Source: Erigeron canadensis (taxonomy: Eukaryota > Streptophyta > Magnoliopsida > Asterales > Asteraceae). Taken from it: DNA of 64,000 nucleotides. Positions 1 to 9,800 of this stretch are shown piece after piece (position 1 is the stretch's first letter; each line of letters opens with the position of its first letter). Location: NCBI RefSeq assembly GCF_010389155.1, contig NC_057763.1, forward strand, positions 6,944,649-7,008,648. The letters run 5' to 3'. The notes beneath the pieces are model-generated. The model ran no database searches and was not told where the DNA came from. It saw nothing but the letters and a program-made list of their open reading frames with translations. The translations under genes and the position numbers were made by a program.

Positions 1-886
1 TAAATGACATTATTCTTACATTTATTATTATTAATATATAGCCGTTCCAAAAAAATAAAAATATAAAAACATATACTCATATATATAGTTCTTCACATAT
101 GGTCAAGGTCTACTCTAATTCTTAGTATGTTCCAAGTCACTTTTGAGAATAAAACTGTGTTACTTATATTTGTTATTCTTATAGCTATTGAAAACAAATT
201 ATTATATTAAACTCGAGGTTCTCGAGTCGAGCCATCTTGTAGCACTATCGAACCGAGCTTGGACAGGCATCATAAAAGCTTGGACAGTACTTCTTACAAG
301 TCGAGCCATCTTGTAGCACTATCGAACCATTTTGTCATAGGGAAAACTAATAAAGTGAAGTACTTTTTTAACCAGAAATCACGACTTGTAAGAAGTAGAC
401 AAGACATAATGTAAATTGATTAAATAGATACAATGATCAACATCTATATGCATTATATTAGAGGGAGGGATTGATAATGTTTTTGATGAAAAATCTAACC
501 ACCATGATGAACGAAATCCATGATTTTCTCATTCCCTTCTGACAGTTATTGTCACCAAGACTTTTTTTTTTTTTTCGCAAACAAAAGTTCACAAAATCAA
601 TAGAAGCAGAGCTGTAATCCTTTTTTTATGCAACATACTCAAACAAAAAGACTTATAATCAGTTATGTTAGCATTCTTTATAACGGTTTGTTCCCTCCTT
701 AAATTCTTGCCCATGTTAATTAATTTAGATCACATGATTTCAATGATGAAATTCTCAAAGTGTAATTATGCAGTAGTCGGTTAAGATTTCTGTTTTAACA
801 TATAACTGAAAAAAGAAAAACGAATTCACATTTACATTTTATATTATTTAAGAAAGTGAAATATGATGCATACCTCGGGCAGTTGA
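1..886. other. Flank and 3' UTR region downstream of the ADIP-like gene
   Basis: AT-rich sequence without a supported coding region. The part next to 887 should be the 3' UTR of the minus-strand ADIP-like gene; on that strand a donor-like CGAG/gtatgc follows the stop at about 874, so an intron in the 3' UTR is possible. A 29-base direct repeat lies at about 226-254 and 300-328 (see findings). The open frame at 856-1122 is the antisense of the last two ADIP exons and their intron, so it is not called. Confidence 0.5.
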
Positions 887-3800
887 TTAGGCGGAATCCC
901 TTTCAGAATTTAGAAGGCCACTCAGCCTCCTGCAAGAATACTAAACTATTCAGATCGTTATTCAGCCAAACAATTATAAATTTTCAAGCCATACCTTGGT
1001 TTCTCAGAACTTGCAACACGTTTCGACATGATAGATGCCTACAAATGATAACCCCACATCATTTCAACTACAAAAGAAAAGATGATACGAAAGAGAAAGC
1101 AATTCCAGAAAATCAAAGCTAACATACTCATTTAAGCAAACCCTAAAACCTTTTTTCGTTTTTTCCCTAGTCAATTCTAGTAATGTCATATTTGTTGCAA
1201 AACTCCAAAACCACAAGTGATGTGTAAATATATAACTTAAATTGCAATCATATTATATGCAAAATGTATTAATTTTAGTATACTAAAGCCAAGCTTGGTA
1301 CCTCACGGTCTTGCTAACAACTATACTCTGTCTCATCAAACCAATAATATGCATAGCTTGTTATGGAACTGAAGCCTTGACGCTCCATAATTCCACTTTA
1401 TAGCATGCATACTGCTTATCTGAATAAATTGCTATAGATATAAAATATAGGGAAAAGTTAAATTAAGTACTCCTTATTTTAGGGACCATTAGGGACACTT
1501 CTCAATCATTCATTTTTTACCATCTCCGACCACCACCACCATCACCATCATCTCCGACCACCACCATGATCCTCCGACGACGGCGACCACCGTTGCCACG
1601 ACTTACACATGTGTAAGTACAACATACTTACACATGTGTAAGTTATACAACCAACGGTGGACCACCACCACCATCATCTCTAACCACAACCATGATCCTC
1701 AGGCGACGGCGACCACCGCCACCACGACTTACACATGTGTAAGTTACATGTCCCTAATTTAAGGAGTCCCTAATCTAACCCATCTAACACTCCGATGAGA
1801 ACACTCTTAAAATAAGAACAGTGAGAACACTTAAAAACATCATTTTGATGCATTAAAAGTCTATAAAACTAACATAGTGCATAACTAATCATAACTATTT
1901 AAGTGTTTAACAGCACATTGATGCATCAAAATCGAACAAATCACGTTTTTTGTTTTGTGCATCCATCTTGGATGCATATTCATCAAAATGATGCATCCAA
2001 CAAAAAACATGATTTTTTCAATTTTGACGGATCAATGTGTTGTTAAACACTTAAATAATGATAATTAGTTATGCACTATGTCAGTTTTATGGACTTTTAA
2101 TGCATCAAAATATAGTTTTTAAGTGTTCTCACCGTGTTCTTATTTTAAGACTGTTCTTATTTGATTGTCCCCCGTATATAGCGGTAGGTTAGATTCTACC
2201 TACCCTCCACACTACAACTTAACATACTAGCGAGGATCGTATTGACATGTGAAAAAGTTACAAATGGCAAAAAAATATGCACAACACAGATTCACGACAT
2301 CATTTTCATCCACTAGAGCATAGCACAATCAGCACCTGTAAGTGCTAAGTAATGTTATTATGACCAGAAAGGGTACTTCAAACTAACCAAAGGAGCCAAT
2401 ATTGCGAAGACCTAAGTATATAATATTAGTGGGAGATCGGTTATCACTTATCAGTCTCCCTCCAGAATAACTGACTACTGACTATCCGATATTATTGCTG
2501 CTGATTGTTGCAATCAAAACAGAATTTAGAGAGAAAGAATTTCACACACAAGTCTGATTTTTATTTATGGATAAATGGTTATTTATATACAAAAATATGA
2601 GAAACTGGCTAACGGCTTTCCCACCTCCCATTATCCATTTGACACAACTAACCCCTCAAGAATCCTATTTTACATTTCTGACCCCAAACTCTATTTTTCT
2701 CTATTTTACATGTAACAATACCCTCCTCTTCTTGAGAATTTTGTCCTCAAAATTGGAAATGAGGAAATCTGCATTGCATGTCATCTAAGAATTCCCAAGT
2801 AGCTTCAGTCATAGGCAACCCCTCCCATTGAACCAACACCTTCACAGCAGCCTTTGTTCCTTTCTTAACCATGCCTCTATCCAAAACAGCTTTAGGTTGA
2901 AGCAACATTCTTGAACCTTAACCAATGTGGCAATAGCCCAGTGGTACCCGTCACCCATGATGCTTAGGGTCCATAGGGGAAGTCTTAAATGATGAGGGTT
3001 CGATCCTTGGGGATGCCCATATCCTGTGGGAATTAAGTGGAGGTGTTTCACCGACACCCAAAGCCTTACGGGGTGGTATAGGTGGGTATCCAAGCTAAAG
3101 GATACAAGGGGCAGGGTCCCTTCCTTCAACCCTAACATTCTTGAACCTTGTGGCAGAGGAGTAATCTGACCATGTGCTTGCTTCAAAAGAGACACATGGA
3201 ATGTGTCATGAATCTGGGCCTCTGCAAGCAGGGCCAATTTATAAGCAACTTGGCCATTCCTCTTCAAAATCATAAAAGGACCAAAGAATTTTAGAGAAAG
3301 TTTCCTATTTGAGTGATTTTTTAGTGTCTTCTGAGCAAAATGATACAATTTAACATACACCCAATCTCCCTCAGCAAATTCTCTATCTGATCTGTGCATA
3401 TCACTAAATTGCTTCATACGATTCCTGGCCATCTCCAAATTTTGCTTTAATTGTTGAATCATAACCTCTTTATCCCTGTACAAATCCTCCACTGCTTAGA
3501 CAGGAGTATCACCTGGAATGTATGGAATGTGAAGGTTTCGTTTAATACCAAACAATGCTTCATGAGGGGTCATTTTTATTGGTATTATACCACCATTAGG
3601 CCAAAGGAACTCATTTAACCCACTGCAGTGGAGAGTCCATACACATGCACCTAAGTTAGATTCCAGGCATCTATTCAAGACCACTGTCTGACCATCTGTT
3701 TGAGGGTGGTAAGAGGAGGACATAGCATGTTCAACCCCTTGTAGCCTGAGAAACTCCTTCCAAAAATTGCTGATGAAGAGAGGATCTCTGTCAAATACTA

Positions 3801-6800
3801 TAGTCAGTGGGCACCCATGTATTTTGAAGACATTATCCAAAAGAACTTGGGCTATAGAAGCAACAGTGTATATTTGGTCAATCTGTCCACCACCACCAAA
3901 ATTGTTTCTTTACCCTGCACTTTGGGCAAACCTGAGATAAAGTCCATTGATAAATAAGTAAAAATGGACTTTGGAATAGGGAGTGGCTGCAGTAATCCTG
4001 GAGAAGCCACTGACTCATATTTGGCCTTCTAACAAGTTAAGCATTCCTTAATGAAAGTTGACATCTTTAATGCATTTTTTCCAATAAAATAAATCCTTGA
4101 TCTTGGCTAAAGTTGGAATTACACCAGAATGGCCCCCTGCAGCTGAAGAGTGATGCAGAAATGATCATTTTCCTTAAGGACTCATCCTTTGGGATAATTA
4201 TTTTCTTCTTTCTCAGTAAAAAAGTGCCATCCCAAGATTTATGAGGGATCAGTTCTCCTCTCCATTTGTTAACCTTGCTATCAGCTTTTTACATTCCTCA
4301 TCAACCTGCCATGCTTGTTGAATCTCATCCCATAAAACAGGATTCACTGTACTAATAGCTAAGTGAAATAATGTGAAGCTTTCTACTCTTGAAAGTGCAT
4401 CTGCCACCACATTCTCTACCCTTTCTTAAGACTGATCTCAAAATCCTAACCCATTAATTTTGCCAACCATTTTTGTTGTAAGGGAGTAACAATTTTCTGA
4501 TATAGCAAGTGCTTCAAGCTTTGATGGTCAGTTTTAATGATGAAATGCTTTGAAGCCAAGTAATGGTGTCAATGCCTGACTGCCATGATGATTGCCAGTA
4601 ACCTTTTTTCATATACAGACCATGATTGTTGTCTCATTGTGAGTGCCTTGCTTAAAAAAGCAATTGGGTGTCCATTTTGCATTAAAACTGCCCCCATACC
4701 CTTGCCAGAAGCATATGTCTCCAAGACAAATGTAGCATTAAAATCTAGAAGTTTCAAAACAGGTGGCTTACTCAATGCTCCTTTTAGCTACTGAAATGCT
4801 TGTTGACCTTCTAAACTCCAATTAAATCCATCCTTCTTAAGCATATAAGTCAATGGTTTTGCAATAGTTCCAAAATTCCTAATAAACCTTTTGTAATATC
4901 CACATAAACCCAAAAATCCCCTCAATTGCTTAATTGTTGTTGGTAGTGGCCAATCTTGAATTGCTTGGATTTTCCTGGTGTCTGTAGCTACTCCCTTATC
5001 ATTGATTATGTGACCCAAATATTCTATCTAGTCTGCAGCAAAAGCACATTTAAATTTTTTTGCTTTCAAATCATTTTCCCTCATTATTTCCAAAACCACT
5101 TGCAGATCTTCTAAATGTTGTTCCCATCCCCTACTGTACGCTAATATATCATCAAAAAAAACCAGGGTACTTTTCCTTAACACAACTTTAAAGGTAGCAT
5201 TCATAAGAGCTTGGAAGGTGGTTGGTGCGTTGGTTAAGCCAAAAGGGAGGACCAAAAACTCAAAGTGGCCCTCATGTGTTTTGAATGTTGTTTTGTAAAT
5301 ATCATCTTCATGCATTCTCACCTGATGATAGCCTGATCTCAAATTCAACTTAGAAAAAATAGTGGCCCCTTGAAGTTCATCTAGCAGCTCCTTTATTAGT
5401 GGAATGGGGTATACATCTTTCACTGTAGCTTCATTAAGCCTTCTATAGTCAATACACATCCTCCAGGATCCATCTTTTTTCTTTACCAAGACAACTGGAG
5501 CTGCAAATGGGCTGGTACTATATCTAATGAAGCCACTGTTCAATAATTCTCTGGTCATGTTTTCTATAATATCCTTTTGTGCTCTCGGATATCTGTATGG
5601 CCTCAAATTAAGATCAATTTTCTCATCTTTGAGCTTAATTTTGTGGTCATTCTCTTTTGGGTGGCAATCCTTTGGGAATCTCAAAAATATCTACATATTT
5701 ATCCAGCAGATTATCCAAATTTTTATCCTCCTTGCATCCTTGAAGAACTAGCTGGTGCATTATGACTTCATTCAAAGGTTCTTGCAAAGTGAAAAGTTCT
5801 GCCTGCACTATTTTTTCCTTATTACTAACCCAATGAGCCATTTTTTCCATAGAACACAGTTGCACTCCTTGTTGACCAATGCCCTTCAAGGCTTCAATTC
5901 AAATTTCTGACCCCCAACCTCAAATTTCATTTGCATTCCCTACTTGAAATCTTTACAAAAGCTCATAAAAGACATACTCTTCCCATTTGCCACAGAAACT
6001 CTCACATCAGGGATTTGAATAGTTGGATAAACTAACTTGATTGCTAATGCCTCATTCATGAAATTGTGAGTTGACCCACTGTCTATGAGAATATGCAACC
6101 TTTTTGTACCCACTGACCCTACTACTTGTATAGTTGAGTAAGAAGGAATACCCATAATAGCATTTAGAGAGATTTGAGGGTCTCCCTGCACCAATTCATG
6201 CTCTACTATGGTATTTAACTGTTGCTCCACTGGACAAACCTCCTCTTCAAAGTCATCCATGACCTCCACTAAAAACAGTTGTTTTCTTCCTTTACACACA
6301 TTACTGTGACCATTTGTAAACTTTTCTTCACAATAAAAACACTCATTTTTTGCTCTTTTCTCTTCTATCAATTTACTACTAATTCTCTTAGGTACTGCCA
6401 CATTAGCAGTTGGTGGATTAGGCAACAATGGTTGTTTGCCTACACTAGTCAGGGTGTTAGTCTCGGTGTATGGTGACTTATAACCTGAACTAGAACCTGA
6501 ACTAGTGGAACCCCAAACTCTGCAACCTAAAGTCTTATTGGCTTGATTTTGCATTCTTGCTAATGAGTATGTTTCTCTAAAGATTTTTGGCTGAAACAAT
6601 CTAATGTGACACTTAATTTTTGGCTTTAACCCCTCAATGAATATGCTAACAGTATATTCTTCAGCCAGTTTTACTTTATTTAGCAATAAATCGAAAGCAT
6701 CACAATAATCATCCAACTCACCAGTCTGTGTTAATGCTTTCAAAGCCCTCATTGCATCTTCTACCACTGTCTGTGCAAATCTTGCAAAAATTGACCTTTG

Positions 6801-9800
6801 ATATTCATCCCAAGTGATGTCTTGCATTGTTTTACCACTTGATTTAATATATGCCAAATGCCAAGACAGAGCTCTTCCTTCTAAATGAGCAACAGCATAC
6901 CTCATCTTATAATTCTTAGGAGTTTCATCTAAATCAAAGAAATGCTCACATCTATACAGCCATCCCTCCACGTCATCACCCTCAAATTTCAGAAATTCTA
7001 CCTTTGTGAGACGGTTATTACCCCAACAGCCATAGTTTTCAAAAGCGAGCGCCTGTTACGCCTAGGCGCAAGGCGCTGGCGAGGCGTACCTCCAGCGCCT
7101 GGAACTCTAGGCCCAGTCGTCAATGAAAGAAGGCGGCAACGACGGTCAACTGTGGTGGTGAGCGGCGGTCAAAATCATCAAATGGGTCAAGATTCGACGA
7201 AATCATTCAAGATCCGGCCAAATCATGGCTAGATCTAATGTTTCCTGCACGTTTCCATCAAAAATTGTCTTCGATTCTTCTTTTCTAGTTTTCCGGTGAA
7301 GTATTATTCCGGTTTCTGTAATAAAAGAAAGAATATGTCTTTTTTTCTGAAACGGGGAGAAAGAGAGAGAAAAAGAGAGAAAGAGAAAGTGACAACTGAA
7401 GACTAGTTGCTTTTTGAAAAGACCCTTTGTATTATAATACCACCAAAATGTTAAATTACAAGCCTACTTTTTACTACTAATTATTATGTTATTATATATA
7501 TATATATATATATCTATTATATCTGTTTTTATTTATATTTGTAGTATAATAATTTCAAAAATATATTATATTTATAGTAGTCTAATATTTTCAATAATAT
7601 ATTATTTTTATATATAAAAATTCAATTCATGTTTTATCAATGACATTTGTTATCTTTTATTATAGTTTTTAATTATCTATAATTACATTTTATATTTTTT
7701 AATAATTTTCTACGCCTTTTTTTTCCCGGGCGTGCGCTTTTTTTGCGCCTCTCGTCTTCGCCCCATTTAGGGTCTTTGCGATTTAAGTTCGCCGTCGCTT
7801 TTGACAACTATGCCAACAGCCACCGGAATTGTTTTCACCGCCCTGAACCACCGCCCTCTGGTTCTCTAATATGGAGAAATTAGCTTCCCACAGCTTCTGC
7901 ATCTCGGTAAACATGTTCTTAAGTGCCAATAATCCTTCATGAGTGGTATTTGCAAATTGATCAACCTTAGAAACGTCTTTAGTCAATCTTTCAACTTCTT
8001 TATTACGTGTAGTCATTGTTTTTGATTTGTAGGTTATAATCGGTGTCCCCGATTGAAAAGAAGGAAACTGCTCGTCGAATTCTGGTTGAAATTTGAGGAA
8101 CCTATGATTCCGATGATCACCGGAGAAAGAGCTTCGCCGGAATTAATGGAGTCGTATCCAGAACCGTCGCCGGAGAAGATGCCGGCGGTTAGGGCTCTGA
8201 TACCAATTTGTTGCAATCAAAACAGAATTTAGAGAGAGAGAGAATTTCACACACAAGTCTGATTTTTGTTTATGGATAAATGGTTATTTATATACAAAAA
8301 TATGAGAAACCGTCTCTAACGGTTTTCCCGCCTCCCATTATCCATTTGACACAACTAACCCCTCAAGAATCCTAGTCTACATTTCTGACCCCAAACTCTA
8401 TTTTTCTCTATTTTACATGTAACACTGATATTTACCGATATCCCACAGATCAGTCAAAATATGGTCCAGATATAAGTGGGATATCTGTTTTCCAAATTTT
8501 AAAGATTTTTTTTTATCTATTTTTTAAAAAAAATTACTTTCTTCCAAACTTAAACACAACATAACAAACACTAATCCTTGCAAGTATCAACAGTTCAATG
8601 CTTATCTATCAACACTTTTAAGCTTGACTTTTGATTTTCTGTAATTTATTAATTATTAGTATATATAGGGGACACACACACATATATATATATATATGAT
8701 TTCGGGTGAAGCCTTAGTAGTCACTGGTGGTGGAAGAAAGGCTTTTAGTGGTCCAATGAAGGTTGAATCTTAGGAGATTGAAGATTGAGAAAGCTTTCTC
8801 TAGCAGGTAGAATTAGGAACTATAAGAAGAAGAGAAAGTCCTTATCCTTATTTATAAAGGATCGATTTGCCCAGAATCAGTCCTCCATCGTTGACAGATA
8901 ACTGGTTTTGGACCAGTGTAACTACATAGGGGAAGACAAAGTAGATGAAGGTATAAAACCTTTCAAACTATTAAAAACCTATTTCGTTTTCTATAAAAGC
9001 ACTTGCAACAGTGTTATATTACGTACCAGCTACAAACAAAACATGCTTGTGTTATAATTGTAAAATGGTATACATCATAGTAAGTACTAATAATCTGATA
9101 TCCAAATGGAACCCCATTCCCGAATACCCAAGTATTCAAAATAAGGTAAAACTGAAGACCAACAATACCTGTTCCTGGATAATACTCCTTGCTTCAACAA
9201 GTTGAGCTTCCAATTCAAGCTCTCTCTCAGTCGCTTCACAAATGACTTCCGTTTCTTTTTGTGCATCTTGTAGCTGACCCATGCGTTCCTTCCAGTGAAG
9301 AATAGAAATGTGCAAAAGTTAAGTGATTCTACTTATAACAATTATAGAGGAACATATACTATCAAAAAGAGGTTGACTACCTTTATTGAAGCAACTTTGT
9401 TTCGAAGAAAAGCTTCTATTTGCTCTCTACCCATTGAACTTGGTAGATCAAAGATATCCTAAAATTTATGAAACTGGTTACTATATTTCTCATTAAACAA
9501 CATTTATTGAACATAGAAACATTTTATTAAATCTCTTAATATAGTTTTGTACCGTCCTTCCTCCCAGTGGGGATTGAGACACATCAGTATCCAGCATTTT
9601 ATTCCCAGTGGAAGGATGTTTGGATGTGACGTTAGGGGCATTCAAGAAATCACGCATCTCCACCTGTAGCATTAATGTATATCAATAGGTCAAAACAATT
9701 ATTTTTAGAATAATATTTGACGGTAAAAATGAAACTTATATAACTGCTAGATAGTGAAGCACTGGTGCTATTCAAAATAAGTCGTGTTAACTGAGGTGAA

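Larger units (their letters stand above)
2506..8424 (-). mobile_element. Ty3-gypsy chromovirus, complete with LTRs and TSD, defective
   Basis: LTRs at 2506-2717 and 8209-8424 start TGTTGCAATC and end TGTAACA (plus-strand reading) and differ at only about ten positions. The 5-base target duplication CTGAT is at 2501-2505 and 8425-8429. Primer site and polypurine tract place the element on the minus strand, the same as the host gene whose intron 13 it occupies. After removing the nested SINE and MITE it is about 4.9 kb. Short LTRs, small size and a chromodomain-like end suggest a Reina-type chromovirus (inference). All reading frames are broken by stops or shifts, so it cannot move by itself. 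Confidence 0.95.

Noticed and set aside
856..1122. Plus-strand frame of 88 codons
   Set aside because: Antisense of the last two ADIP-like exons and an intron.
1280..1420. A possible extra ADIP exon (AGTATAGTTGTTAGCAAGACC on the minus strand before a GTACC donor)
   Set aside because: It gives a stop in the required phase, whereas joining 9169 directly to 1038 keeps the frame; a 12-base micro-exon remains possible but is unsupported.
2931..3010. A tRNA gene at the A and B box sequence
   Set aside because: No acceptor stem or anticodon arm can be built, and a 16-base target duplication marks a SINE.
2842..3492. A 216-codon frame as an intact protein
   Set aside because: Its second half is the antisense of a SINE inserted into the integrase tail; the open frame is accidental.
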